Of a DNA stretch of 64,000 nucleotides, positions 8,345-16,529 are shown piece by piece (the first letter of the stretch is position 1; the number at the start of each line of letters is the position of its first letter). The DNA is from Roseateles subflavus (lineage in GTDB: Bacteria > Pseudomonadota > Gammaproteobacteria > Burkholderiales > Burkholderiaceae_C), in assembly GCF_030285365.1 (NCBI RefSeq), contig NZ_JASVDS010000001.1, forward strand, positions 248,001-312,000, given 5' to 3'. A program made the translations under genes and the position numbers. A model generated the notes under the pieces. It was given only the letters and a program-made list of their open reading frames with translations. It did not search any database and was not told the DNA's origin.

Positions 8345-9425
8345 GGGCCTCCAGTGGCAAGCTGAGTTCGACGACGAAGCGGTCGGCCTCCTGCCGCCGC
8401 GAGAGCGTGGAACCCGGGCCGAGCATCAGGCGCAGGCGTTCCTGCAGGTCGCGAAGGCCGCTGCGCAGGCCGGGCGCGACGTCCAGCGCGCGATCCGGGC
8501 AAGGATTGCTCACCTGCAGCCGCCAGCGCCCGTCCTGCGGCGCCAGCGCCTCCACCCGCAACGTGCCGCCGGCCCGCAGGCGCGAGATGCCATGCTTGAT
8601 GGCGTTCTCGCACAGCGTCAGCAGCGTGAAGGGCGGCAGCCTCGCGCCCGGCGGGGCGGCGTCCAGCTGCACCTCCACGCTCAGGCGCTCCTCCAGCCGG
8701 CAGCCCTCCAGCGCCAGGTAGCTGTGGCACAGCGCCCAGTCCTGCGACAGGGGCAAGGCGTGGCGCAGGTCCTGCTCCAGGCTGTGCCGCAACAGCAGCG
8801 ACAGCTCGGTGACCATGTCCGCCGCCCGCTGCGGATTCTCGAAGATCAGCGCCCGCACGCTGTTCATGGCGTTGAAGAGAAAGTGGGGGTGCAACTGGGC
8901 CTGGAGCTGCTGCAGCCGGGCCGACTCCGCCAGGCGCGCGAGCTGACGGCGCTGCCACTGTTCCCGCCACAGCAGCAGGCCGAGGGCCAGTGCGCCGTAG
9001 TTCAGGACGTCCATCAGCAAGGACGTGCTGAAGAACAGGGCCTGCAGCTGGTTGCCGCGCAGCTGCAGGGACTCGACCGCCACGGCGCTCAGATGCGGCA
9101 GGAGGTCCAGCCGCTCGCGCAGCGCCATCATGCCGGTGGTGTCCGCCAGGGCCAGCGCGCCCACCAGGCCGGCCCGGGCCGCCCAGCGCGGCCAGCGCAT
9201 CAGCCCCTGGGCCAGCTGCACGAGCAGCACCGCCCGCCACAGCACGCCGCACAGCGCCAGCAAGGGGGCGACGCCCTGGGGGCGCAAGGCCAGGTTCATC
9301 AGCTGGGATCCGACCCACTCCAGGCTGCTGGCGCCCAGGGCCAGCAGCCACAGCGGCCAGCCACGCGGCAGGGCGAAGCCCGGCAGCTCGAGCAGCCCCA
9401 GGGTCGAGGAGGGTTGCCTGCTCAT
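8325..9425 (-). CDS. LytS/YehU-type sensor histidine kinase
   Basis: This is a 366-residue membrane kinase. Four hydrophobic segments occupy roughly residues 20-160 (for example WPLWLLALGASSLEWVG and LLMDVLNYGALALGLLLW). The His_kinase (PF06580-type) domain follows with phospho-acceptor motif LHPHFLFNAMNSV, the N-box LCENAIKHGI and a late glycine region GLRSGLRDLQERL. There is no large periplasmic sensor domain, so it probably senses a membrane signal. The ATG at 9425 is preferred; an upstream GTG at 9446 adds 7 residues. It overlaps its cognate LytTR regulator by 20 bp. A 12-copy 8-bp repeat lies about 290 nt upstream in its leader/promoter region. Confidence 0.9.
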   Translation of the reverse strand: MSRQPSSTLGLLELPGFALPRGWPLWLLALGASSLEWVGSQLMNLALRPQGVAPLLALCGVLWRAVLLVQLAQGLMRWPRWAARAGLVGALALADTTGMMALRERLDLLPHLSAVAVESLQLRGNQLQALFFSTSLLMDVLNYGALALGLLLWREQWQRRQLARLAESARLQQLQAQLHPHFLFNAMNSVRALIFENPQRAADMVTELSLLLRHSLEQDLRHALPLSQDWALCHSYLALEGCRLEERLSVEVQLDAAPPGARLPPFTLLTLCENAIKHGISRLRAGGTLRVEALAPQDGRWRLQVSNPCPDRALDVAPGLRSGLRDLQERLRLMLGPGSTLSRRQEADRFVVELSLPLEAHASADR

Positions 9426-9829
9426 GCGCGGGCTCCAGGGCGACACCCCCTCAGCGGCGAGGGGATGGGAGGCCGGCGGCGGAAATCAGGGAGCGATCGG
9501 GCCACGGGAAGAAGTGGGTGAGCGGCATCGGGACAAGGCCGGGGATCGCCCGGCAGCGAGGCCCGGAGTGTCGCAAGATTCCCGCCCGCCCGGGCTGAAC
9601 ACCGGGACGAACGGTTCGAGCCGATGGCCGAACGGTTCACGCCGGCTGGGGCGTCGCGCACCGCAGGCCGCGTCGCTGCCCGGTGGCGAACCCGGGTCGC
9701 ATCTCGAACGCGAGATCAGGCGATCAGGCGATCAGGCGATCAGGCGATCAGGCGATCAGGCGATCAGGCGATCAGGCGATCAGGCGATCAGGCGATCAGG
9801 CGATCAGGCGGCGCCACGACGGCCGAGCC
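9426..9829. other. 404-bp intergenic region holding a tandem 8-bp repeat
   Basis: This lies between the Ser/Thr kinase stop and the histidine kinase start, both on the minus strand. Apart from the repeat array at 9714-9809 there is no coding sequence I can support. The region is GC-rich and shows no clear sigma70 promoter. It should contain the histidine kinase promoter, and the 3' end of the kinase transcript must run into or stop at the array. Confidence 0.6.
9714..9809. repeat. Twelve perfect tandem copies of GATCAGGC
   Basis: An uninterrupted 96-bp array of a perfect 8-bp unit ends 21 bp past the stop codon of the Ser/Thr kinase gene. The unit length is not a multiple of three and no start codon leads into it, so it is non-coding; slippage would change the spacing between the kinase gene and the histidine kinase gene. 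Each unit contains GATC. Confidence 0.97.
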
Positions 9830-11650
9830 TCAGTTCCGGTTGCGGGCCCGTTGCTCACGGGCTTCGCGCAAGGCCACGCATTCGGCATGCCCATGGAAGC
9901 GCGGCTTGGCGCATTGCTCGTCGAGGCACAGGGCCCGTGCGATGAACACCCGCTTGCCACAGGCATCGGACGGGCTCGCCGGTTCGGCCTCCGCCACGAC
10001 CGGCGCACTGGCCGGCAGGGGCTGGGCCACCACAGGCGTGTGCTCCACCGGTGCGGGCGCCACGGGGGCTGCCCCGGGCGGGGCTGCCACGGGGGCAGGG
10101 TCACGCCGCTTGCGGGCGTCCTGGGGCAGGCGGCGGTCGCCCGGCTTGTCTACCGGCTTGTCGGCGGCCTTGTCGCTGGCCTTGTCGAGGGGCTTGTCGG
10201 TGCCTGGCGTCACGCCGGCGCCCGCCGGGCCGCCGGCCACGGGAGACGAGGCCGCACGAGCGGCTTCCTGGGACTGCACCAGCGCCAGCACCGGATCGGC
10301 CGCAGACTCCGCCGGGCTGGCGGCGGACGCCGGCGCGGAGGCTGCCATGGCGAGGTCCGACTGCGGCAGGGTCGGCGTGCGGTGCAGCATCGGTTGCACC
10401 AGCGCCACCAGCAGGGCCGTGCCCGCGCCCGCGGCCAGCAGGCCGACCGCCCAGGGCCAGCGTCGGGGCGGGCTGGGCGGCGCTCGGCGCTTGCTCGAGC
10501 GGCGCGAGGGGGGCGGCATCACCACGACTTCGGGCAGCGGTGCGGGGGCGGAGGCGGCCTGGGCGTCCTCCAGCAGCAGGTCCGGCGCGTCCAGGGCGCG
10601 GGTCGGCAGGAAATCGCTGTCGCCGAGCTGGCGGGTTTCCGCGAACTCGGAGTCGCTCGCCAGCCGGGTGTCCTCGAAGCCCACCGGCGGTGGCGTGGCC
10701 GAGGTGTCGACACGGCGAGGCTCGGGAGGCACGAGCCGCCCGTCCAGCGCGGCGCGCAGATGCGCCACGGATTGCGGGCGGTCCTGCGGATGCACCCGCA
10801 GCATCCAGTCGATGCAGGCCAGCAGCTCCGGGCTGTAGCCCGCGGGCGCGAGGGTCACGAGGCTCTGGTAGTCATCGCCCAGGCTGCGGGCCGTGGCGGC
10901 GGGCGGCGTGCGCCCGAGGACCAGCTCGTGAACCATCGCCCCCAGCGCGTAGAGGTCCGTCCAGGGCCCCTGGCGCAGCTGGCGTGATTCGGCGTACTGC
11001 TCGATGGGGGCGTAGCTGGGCTTCAGGATGGCCGTGAGCCCTTCCGCGCGGTCGCTGATGACCTGGCGGGCGGCGCCGAAGTCGAGCAGCACGGGCGCGG
11101 CGCCGCCATAGGGCAGGAAGACGTTGTCCGGGGCGATGTCCCGGTGCCAGATGGACTCGGTGTGCAGCAGCTCCAGCGCCTCCAGCAGCGCAGACACCAG
11201 CCGGCGCACCCAGGCCTCGTCCGGCGGCTGGCTCATGGCGCGGCGGGCTTGGCGCAGCGTCTGGCCCTGCAGATAGGGCATGACCATGTAGGCCGTGCCG
11301 TTGGCTTCCCAGAAGCGGTAGACCTTCAGCAGGGACGGGTGGTCGAAGCGGGCCAGCAGCCGGGATTCGTTGACGAAGGAGCGCAGGCCCGCATCGAAGG
11401 TCTCCTGCTGCGAGCCGGAGCGCACGGACACCTTGGACTTGGCGTTGCGCTGGGCCAGCATGGAGGGCATGTACTCCTTGATGGCCACCTGGCGCTGCAG
11501 GGCGTGGTCCTGGGCCACGTAGATGATGCCGAAGCCCCCCACGGCCAGCGTGCTGACGATTTCGAGCTCGCCAAAGCGCGTGCCCGCCGGCAGGGCGTTG
11601 GGAGCGGCCGACGAGGCGGCGGCGCGGCGATCGGGGCTGTCGTCGGGCAT
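9830..11650 (-). CDS. Membrane Ser/Thr protein kinase with extracytoplasmic tail
   Basis: This 606-residue Hanks-type kinase has a glycine-rich loop LAVGGFGIIYV (35-44), catalytic Lys57 in VAIKEY, HRD at 168-170 (HRDIAPDN), DFG at 189-191 and the P+1 region KPSYAPIEQY. Residues 321-356 form three 11-residue repeats, each with F-x-x-T-R. A single transmembrane helix (about 399-419) is followed by an Ala/Pro-rich linker, a DKPLDK-type charged repeat near 484-504, and a C-terminal Cys-containing tail (CGKRVFIARALCLDEQCA). It is thus a receptor-like kinase with a cytoplasmic catalytic domain and a periplasmic tail. The 5' neighbour is a cytochrome gene 159 nt away; the 3' side is the 8-bp repeat array. 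Confidence 0.92.
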   Translation of the reverse strand: MPDDSPDRRAAASSAAPNALPAGTRFGELEIVSTLAVGGFGIIYVAQDHALQRQVAIKEYMPSMLAQRNAKSKVSVRSGSQQETFDAGLRSFVNESRLLARFDHPSLLKVYRFWEANGTAYMVMPYLQGQTLRQARRAMSQPPDEAWVRRLVSALLEALELLHTESIWHRDIAPDNVFLPYGGAAPVLLDFGAARQVISDRAEGLTAILKPSYAPIEQYAESRQLRQGPWTDLYALGAMVHELVLGRTPPAATARSLGDDYQSLVTLAPAGYSPELLACIDWMLRVHPQDRPQSVAHLRAALDGRLVPPEPRRVDTSATPPPVGFEDTRLASDSEFAETRQLGDSDFLPTRALDAPDLLLEDAQAASAPAPLPEVVVMPPPSRRSSKRRAPPSPPRRWPWAVGLLAAGAGTALLVALVQPMLHRTPTLPQSDLAMAASAPASAASPAESAADPVLALVQSQEAARAASSPVAGGPAGAGVTPGTDKPLDKASDKAADKPVDKPGDRRLPQDARKRRDPAPVAAPPGAAPVAPAPVEHTPVVAQPLPASAPVVAEAEPASPSDACGKRVFIARALCLDEQCAKPRFHGHAECVALREAREQRARNRN

Positions 11651-11775
11651 CAGGACCGGGCGGTGAGCACGAGGGCTGTTTTCAGGCAGGGACGGGCAGC
11701 TTGCAGCATGCGAGGGCCGAAGCGTAGCGGATCAGATGAGCCGCAAGCGTCACTTCTCCGCAAGATGTAACAACT

Positions 11776-11799
11776 GCTTGCGCCTGAACAGGCTCAAGC
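11776..11799 (-). terminator. Weak hairpin after the cytochrome gene
   Basis: On the minus strand GCTTG/CAAGC and GCCT/AGGC pair around a 4-nt loop with one mismatch, 10 nt past the cytochrome stop. There is no run of T behind it, so it could be a Rho-independent terminator only in weakened form. Confidence 0.3.
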
Positions 11800-11809
11800 G
11801 CGAAATTGT

Positions 11810-12748
11810 TCAGGGTTGGAGCGGCAGGGCCTTCAGGTAGTCGTGCAGCTGTTGCGCCAGCGCGGCCCGTTCTGCCTCGGGCAAACCCTCGGACAACGGG
11901 GGCATCGTGGTGCCGGGCTTCAGCTTCGCGGGCTGCAGCAGCCACTGCTGCCAGCGCTGCGCATCGATCTCCCGCGCACGCAGCGCCAGGTTGAGCGGCA
12001 TCTTGAAGCCACCATAACCATTGACCTGATGGCAGCTGAGGCAGTGGGTCTGCAGCGCCTGGGCCTCGGCGCCGTAGCGCCCCGCGAGGGTGCCGGGCAG
12101 CAGGACCGCGCGGCTGGACGGCGTGCGGCGCACGCTGCCGATCTGGTAGGGCCACACGGCCCCACCCTCCGCCTGCAGCGCGGGATCTCGGAGGTTGTCC
12201 CAGACCAGGTAGTAGGGACCCAGCGGCACCTGCTTTTCGCCCTGGGCATGGTTGTCCACCCGGAAGGGCTGGCCATCGGCCCGCGCGAAGACGATCCAGG
12301 CGCTGTACTGGCGGAAGCGTTCCACAGGGATCCGGGACACGAAGCCATCGAGCGCGCTGACCTCCAGCTCGGCATCGCCCGCATCCCAGCCGGGCGCCAG
12401 CCAGCGGTCCAGGAAGACGCGGGCGGGCCAGCCCCGGTAGCGCACCTGCACGGCCTGCCCGGGACGCGAGAGATGGGGCTCCACCACCGTCACCTCGCCC
12501 GGCTTCGGGCCTTCGGCGAGCGCGGCCTCCGGTGCCGGCAAGGCCCGCGGCGCTGAGACCGGGGGCGGGGGCGGCACGGGCGACAGGGCCTGAGCCAGGG
12601 GCAGCCCTCCCATCAGACTGATCATCAGGCTGACCATCAGGCCAGCCCGCAGGCCACGCTGCTGGACGCACACCAGGCGACCCGGCAAGGCACGCAAGGC
12701 AGGCGGTGTGGCGCAGCTGGGGTCGTTCAGCGAGGATGGGTGGCGCAT
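11810..12748 (-). CDS. Exported c-type cytochrome family protein
   Basis: This protein is about 312 residues long. From ATG 12748 there is an unusually long leader whose hydrophobic core (AGLMVSLMISLMGGLPLAQA) ends near residue 54; a start at 12772 is also possible. The middle (about 75-230) is an unassigned domain with VRYRGWPARVFLDRWLAPGW and YYLVWDNLRDP. The C-terminal part carries one haem motif, CLSCH, followed by NGYGG and a candidate axial Met in TTMPPLSEGL. This fits a periplasmic mono-haem cytochrome with an N-terminal accessory domain. It lies 50 nt downstream of the penicillin acylase gene and may share its transcript. The electron partner is unknown. Confidence 0.75.
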   Translation of the reverse strand: MRHPSSLNDPSCATPPALRALPGRLVCVQQRGLRAGLMVSLMISLMGGLPLAQALSPVPPPPPVSAPRALPAPEAALAEGPKPGEVTVVEPHLSRPGQAVQVRYRGWPARVFLDRWLAPGWDAGDAELEVSALDGFVSRIPVERFRQYSAWIVFARADGQPFRVDNHAQGEKQVPLGPYYLVWDNLRDPALQAEGGAVWPYQIGSVRRTPSSRAVLLPGTLAGRYGAEAQALQTHCLSCHQVNGYGGFKMPLNLALRAREIDAQRWQQWLLQPAKLKPGTTMPPLSEGLPEAERAALAQQLHDYLKALPLQP

Positions 12749-12798
12749 GGTTCGTTCGTGTCTCGGGGACATGGGGAGCGATGAGGACCGGGGCTTCG

Positions 12799-15237
12799 TC
12801 AGGGCTTGAAGACCAGGGTGCTGCGCGCATTCGCCTGCACGTCGGGCGCCTCCAGCCATTGGGCACGGGCCCGACCGGCGACGTAGTCCACCGCCTGGTC
12901 GCTGTAATGGCGATCACCCAGCACACCGCTCTGGCCAACGGGGTTGACGCCCTGGCTCCGGCCCGCAGCCGCGAAATCGATCGCGCGGCGGGTGGACGGG
13001 CCGTAGGCCACGCTCCAGGGGGCATCGCCGCTGCGCTGGGCGAGGTTGTTGGGCACCTCGTGTGCGCCGGGGGCCGGGAAGGGGCCGACGTTGAAGATCG
13101 GGGCCAGCCACTTCACCTCGCCCAGGGGATGCTTGTGGGTCACGCTGTGCGCCCTGCCCCAGGTCCACTGCGCCGGATCCTCGCCGAAGGTGCGGCGCAG
13201 ATGCTGCAGCGTGGCGGTCCAGGCCTCGGCCACGATCTGCTCGCGGGTCTCCCGCTGCGGCGTGCCCTTGCGGTCCCACCAGGGAGAGTCCGCGTCCTGG
13301 ACAAGGCGCGGGATCGCGTGATCGAGGGCCCGGGTGCGGGTGAGGTTGGCGATCATGGCCTCGTCCATCTTGTCCGAGAGCACGGCGTGCACCAGCTGGT
13401 GCTCGAGCTGGTGGAAGAGCACCGGCGCGCGGTCCTCCAGGCGGTGGCCGCCCTTCCAGTCCGCCAGCAGGGCGACCAGGTCGGCCCCCTCCTTCTGCTG
13501 CTTCAGGATGGGCAGGATCGGTGCGAGCACCCGCGGGCCGTAGCCCGTGTCGTCGAGCAGTTGCAGGGCCTGGACGCGGGGCACGTCCCAGCCGGTGGCG
13601 CTGGCCTTGAGGCCCTCCTCCAGGCGCCAGCCACGGTCCGGCAGGTTGTAGTAGCCGTACACCGGCTCCGGCGACGCCGGCTGGTGGTTGGCCGAGACGA
13701 TGTAGCCGCGCGCGGGGTTCTCTTCCTGCGGATTCGCGGAGAAGGGCAGGAAGCCGAGCTTGTCGGCCTCGGCCGTGCTGCCGTCGAGGATGAAGCCGGG
13801 ATTCACGCCAGCCGGCCGCCGCACCAGCCGCGCCGAGGCCCACCACGCGATGTCACCCGCCGCATTGGCCCAGACGACGTTGAGCCCCGGCGAGTGGATG
13901 CCCTGCACGGCGGAACGCGCAGCGTCCAGGGTGTCGGCGCGGTTGAGGCCGTGGAAGGCCTCGAAGATCGGGTTGTCCGTCTCGAGGAAGGCCCACCACA
14001 GGGCGATGGGGGTCTTGCCGGCATCGCCGGGCACCGCGTCGTTGACGATGGGGCCATGCGGCGAGCGGCGGAGCTGGACGACCTCGTCCGCGCGGCCCTT
14101 GACCTTGATGCGGATCTCGCGCGACTCCAGCGGCTGCCAGGCGCCCTTGACCAGCACCTGGCCGGGATGGGCGGCGTCGGTCTTCTCGGCGATGAGGTCG
14201 ATGTCGTCGTTCTGGAACATGGTCAGGCTCCAGCCGAAACGCTGGTTGTGACCGATCAGGGCGAAGGGGTTGAGCACCTGGAGGTGGCCGTAGAGCTCGA
14301 AGCCCGGCGCCTTCATGTGAGCCTCCCACCACACGGCGGGCGTCGAGAAGCCGATGTGCGGATCTCCGGCGAGCACCGGCTTGCCGCTGGCGGTGCGGGA
14401 CCCGGCGATCACCCAGGCATTGCTGCCTTCCATCTGGGCGAGCCCGGTGCCGAGGCTGTCACTGAGCTGGCCGATGCGGGCCAGCGCCTGCCAGTCGGCG
14501 GGCTGCAGCCGCGCGCCGGGCAGGGCCGCCGCCGTGGCCGAGGCCGCGGGCGCCCCCAGGCGCGCACGGGCCGCCAGGGCCCCTTCGGGCTTCCAGTCAA
14601 GATCGAAGATCTTGAGGTAGTCAGGCCCCAGCTGGTCTCGGACGTAAGTGAGTGCAGGCTCCGTACGGAAGGCCGACGCGAAGCTGTAGGCCAGGTAGCC
14701 CGCGACGGCGTAGGTGTCCACCGGCTTGAAGTCGCGCTTGGGAATGCCCAGGAGCTCGAACTCCAGAGGCGCAGGGCGGGTCGCCTGGTACTGGTTGACG
14801 CCGTCGAGGTAGGCCTGCAGCGCCCGCAGGGCCGGACCGGCAGGCCGCGTGGCGTCCGCCTTTGCCCGGGCCTCGGCGGCGTCGAGCAGGCGCAGGCTGC
14901 GGAAGAGCTTGTCCGTCGGGAGGAGTTTCTCCCCCAGGACTTCGGCCAGTTCCCCCCGGGCGAGCCGACGGGCCATTTCCATCTGGAAGAGGCGGTCCTG
15001 GGCATGCAAGTAGCCCAGGGCACGGTAGAGGTCCGGCTCGTTCTGGGCCTCGATGTGGGGGACCCCCCAGGCGTCGAATCGGACCGTGACGGGCTGGCTC
15101 AGGCCCTGCAGCGGCAGCTCACCGTCCCGCTTGGGCAGTTTGGCCCGCCAGTGCAGGCCGGCGGCCAGCAGGGTCAGGACGACCAGGCCCAGCAGCAGCC
15201 AGAGCAGGGAACGAAGACGAAAGGTGCGTGCAGCCAT
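12799..15237 (-). CDS. Penicillin acylase family N-terminal nucleophile hydrolase
   Basis: This 812-residue precursor has an N-terminal hydrophobic signal/anchor (about 9-30). The alpha part includes FDAWGVPHIEA and YLHAQDRLFQMEMARRLARG. The Gly-Ser autocleavage site is in MEGSNAWV, making Ser272 the new N-terminal nucleophile of the beta chain. Downstream are AGDPHIGFSTPAVWWEAHM and the oxyanion/Asn region VSANHQPASPE. The family cleaves acyl amides (penicillins, acyl-homoserine lactones, aculeacin); length and layout suit AHL or beta-lactam acylases, and specificity cannot be read from sequence. The protein acts in the periplasm. ATG 15237 is chosen since the upstream 12 codons precede the natural leader. 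Confidence 0.9.
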   Translation of the reverse strand: MAARTFRLRSLLWLLLGLVVLTLLAAGLHWRAKLPKRDGELPLQGLSQPVTVRFDAWGVPHIEAQNEPDLYRALGYLHAQDRLFQMEMARRLARGELAEVLGEKLLPTDKLFRSLRLLDAAEARAKADATRPAGPALRALQAYLDGVNQYQATRPAPLEFELLGIPKRDFKPVDTYAVAGYLAYSFASAFRTEPALTYVRDQLGPDYLKIFDLDWKPEGALAARARLGAPAASATAAALPGARLQPADWQALARIGQLSDSLGTGLAQMEGSNAWVIAGSRTASGKPVLAGDPHIGFSTPAVWWEAHMKAPGFELYGHLQVLNPFALIGHNQRFGWSLTMFQNDDIDLIAEKTDAAHPGQVLVKGAWQPLESREIRIKVKGRADEVVQLRRSPHGPIVNDAVPGDAGKTPIALWWAFLETDNPIFEAFHGLNRADTLDAARSAVQGIHSPGLNVVWANAAGDIAWWASARLVRRPAGVNPGFILDGSTAEADKLGFLPFSANPQEENPARGYIVSANHQPASPEPVYGYYNLPDRGWRLEEGLKASATGWDVPRVQALQLLDDTGYGPRVLAPILPILKQQKEGADLVALLADWKGGHRLEDRAPVLFHQLEHQLVHAVLSDKMDEAMIANLTRTRALDHAIPRLVQDADSPWWDRKGTPQRETREQIVAEAWTATLQHLRRTFGEDPAQWTWGRAHSVTHKHPLGEVKWLAPIFNVGPFPAPGAHEVPNNLAQRSGDAPWSVAYGPSTRRAIDFAAAGRSQGVNPVGQSGVLGDRHYSDQAVDYVAGRARAQWLEAPDVQANARSTLVFKP

Positions 15238-15345
15238 GCAGAGGACTCCCAGACAGGGCCTGCATTGCAGCACAGGGTCGGCGGCCGCGCATCAGGATTG
15301 GCGCGCCCTGCGAACGACCCGGGCGGCGCTCATCCTCCATCCAAT

Positions 15346-15384
15346 GGAAAAGGGCTGATGGATCCGAAAACCCATCAGCCCTTG
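15346..15384 (-). terminator. Strong Rho-independent terminator
   Basis: A perfect 12-bp stem (15350-15361 with 15372-15383, arm AAGGGCTGATGG) encloses a 10-nt loop. Read on the minus strand it ends in TTTT. It would stop transcripts coming from the receiver-protein gene or from an sRNA promoter between 15390 and 15708, before the penicillin acylase gene. Confidence 0.75.
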
Positions 15385-15403
15385 CCATCCGCGCTGTGAC
15401 GCG

Positions 15404-15496
15404 GCAGCAGGCGTGCTCCGGCGAGCGGCCTGCTCCCTGCGGATGAGAGTCCTCAGTGCTCCTCATCCGCCCCTCCGGCCCGTCTTTGCCGGGCCA
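15404..15496 (-). ncRNA. Candidate structured RNA (three stem-loops upstream of the terminator)
   Basis: In minus-strand order: a 6-bp stem GGCCCG/CGGGCC at 15477-15495, a perfect 9-bp stem GCGGATGAG/CTCATCCGC at 15439-15470, and a 7-bp stem AGCAGGC/GCCTGCT at 15406-15434, followed directly by the terminator hairpin. Four consecutive perfect hairpins ending in a terminator are typical of a small RNA or a long structured 3' UTR. I do not recognise a known family (not 6S, SRP, tmRNA or a common riboswitch), and no clear promoter was found. The strand is inferred from the terminator. Confidence 0.35.
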
Positions 15497-15708
15497 CCCT
15501 CGTTTGTGTGCTTCGAACTGTAGGGGGCCTTGCGCACAAAAGGCTTGCGTTTTGAGGCTCAGGTGCCGCATGGAGCGCATGAAAATTGCGCGGAACAGCG
15601 AAACATCGGGCTAGCCTCATCAAGGAAAACCCGGAACACGCAGTATTCCGTGAACCTTGGCACGGATGGCACCAGCTTTGCGACAGCGCAAGGCCGTCGC
15701 GCGGTCGT

Positions 15709-16326
15709 TCAGGCAGCGATGCGGGGACCGCGCTGGCGCAGCTGGGTCAGGGTCTCGATGCGCTTGAGCAGATCACGGTCGCTCCAGGGCTTCTTGAAGA
15801 TGCCATAGAGCCCCTGGATCTGGTGGACGCGGCCCTGCAGCTCCTCGTGGCCGGTGATGGCGATGATGGGCAGGTCCTCGGTCTCGAGGGCGCCCTGGAC
15901 GTCGGCGATCAGCTCGAAGCCGTTCTTGTTGGGCATTTCCAGGTCGGTGATCATGACCTGCACCGGGTGGCGCGCCAGCACCTCGAGAGCCTCGATGCCG
16001 TCACGGGCCAGCAGCACCAGGTAGCCGGCGCCTTCCAGCAGCTTGCCCAGCTTGGCACGCACCACGGCGGAGTCGTCCACCACCAGCACCGGCACCGGGC
16101 CGGTCACCGTGCCGACCCCCTGCCCCATGCCCGGCAGCACACTGGGCTGGAAACGGCTGGCCGCACCGGGGCCGCTGAAGGGGGCGGGCAGCTGCGATTC
16201 CTGGAACTGGCGGACTTCCTCGTCCTCCTTGCGGATGCTGATCAGGATCACGACGATGGCCAGCGGCACCGCGATCAGCAGAGGCAGCAGGTAGGGACCC
16301 AGGAGGTCAGGCAACTGGAAGGGCAT
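15709..16326 (-). CDS. Membrane-tethered single-domain response regulator
   Basis: This 205-residue protein has a transmembrane helix (about 11-31, LPLLIAVPLAIVVILIS), a charged juxtamembrane segment (RKEDEEVRQF), a linker and a complete receiver domain (about 79-200). Receiver signatures are VVDDSAVVR (Asp84/Asp85), phospho-acceptor Asp128 in MITDLEMPNKNG, the Thr of AITGHEEL and Lys of FKKPWSDRDLL. It has no output domain. CheY-like proteins usually diffuse, so membrane anchoring is unusual and suggests local signalling or phosphate relay to a membrane partner. No kinase is adjacent. It is preceded by about 200 bp of non-coding DNA and followed by the hairpin cluster. Confidence 0.85.
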   Translation of the reverse strand: MPFQLPDLLGPYLLPLLIAVPLAIVVILISIRKEDEEVRQFQESQLPAPFSGPGAASRFQPSVLPGMGQGVGTVTGPVPVLVVDDSAVVRAKLGKLLEGAGYLVLLARDGIEALEVLARHPVQVMITDLEMPNKNGFELIADVQGALETEDLPIIAITGHEELQGRVHQIQGLYGIFKKPWSDRDLLKRIETLTQLRQRGPRIAA

Positions 16327-16500
16327 GGGAGGTTCTCCACGCCGGCGGCGCGGCCGGCAGGGCTGGGCGGATGCCGGTGGAATCTACCACCGTGACGCGC
16401 CCGCCGACCTGGGGATTGCGCCGGGCGTCCCGCTCGAATGGGCGGGTGGGCCTGCCGCATTTGTAAGCAGGCGTTTCGGCAGCCGGGCCGCTGCGGTGCT

Positions 16501-16518
16501 GTCCCGGCCCCCCGGGAC
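16501..16518 (-). terminator. GC-rich hairpin after the GNAT gene
   Basis: A perfect 7-bp stem GTCCCGG/CCGGGAC with a CCCC loop lies 11 nt past the stop of the minus-strand GNAT gene. There is no T-tract, so terminator function is uncertain. Confidence 0.3.
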
Positions 16519-16529
16519 GGCCACCCCGT

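Larger units (their letters stand above)
15238..15708. other. Intergenic region with a cluster of hairpins
   Basis: This 471-bp gap lies between the receiver-protein stop (15709) and the penicillin acylase start, both on the minus strand. It holds no supportable reading frame. Its central 150 bp carry four stem-loops in a row, the last with a U-tract when read on the minus strand. The part from 15505 to 15708 shows nothing I can name. Confidence 0.6.

Noticed and set aside
9714-9809. CRISPR array
   Set aside because: The repeats are contiguous with no spacers, 8 bp long, and there are no cas genes.
9683-10987. Open frames running through the 8-bp repeats into the kinase antisense strand
   Set aside because: The repeat reads as a monotonous eight-residue period in every frame, and the rest is antisense to the kinase.
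12706-15399. An 897-codon plus-strand frame opposite the penicillin acylase gene
   Set aside because: The minus-strand frame has the autocleavage site and family motifs; this one is an Arg/Gly/Leu-rich shadow.
15404-15496. Riboswitch or 6S RNA
   Set aside because: The hairpins do not show the conserved cores of glycine, SAH, TPP, cobalamin or guanidine riboswitches, nor the 6S or SRP layout. Kept only as an unclassified structured RNA candidate.
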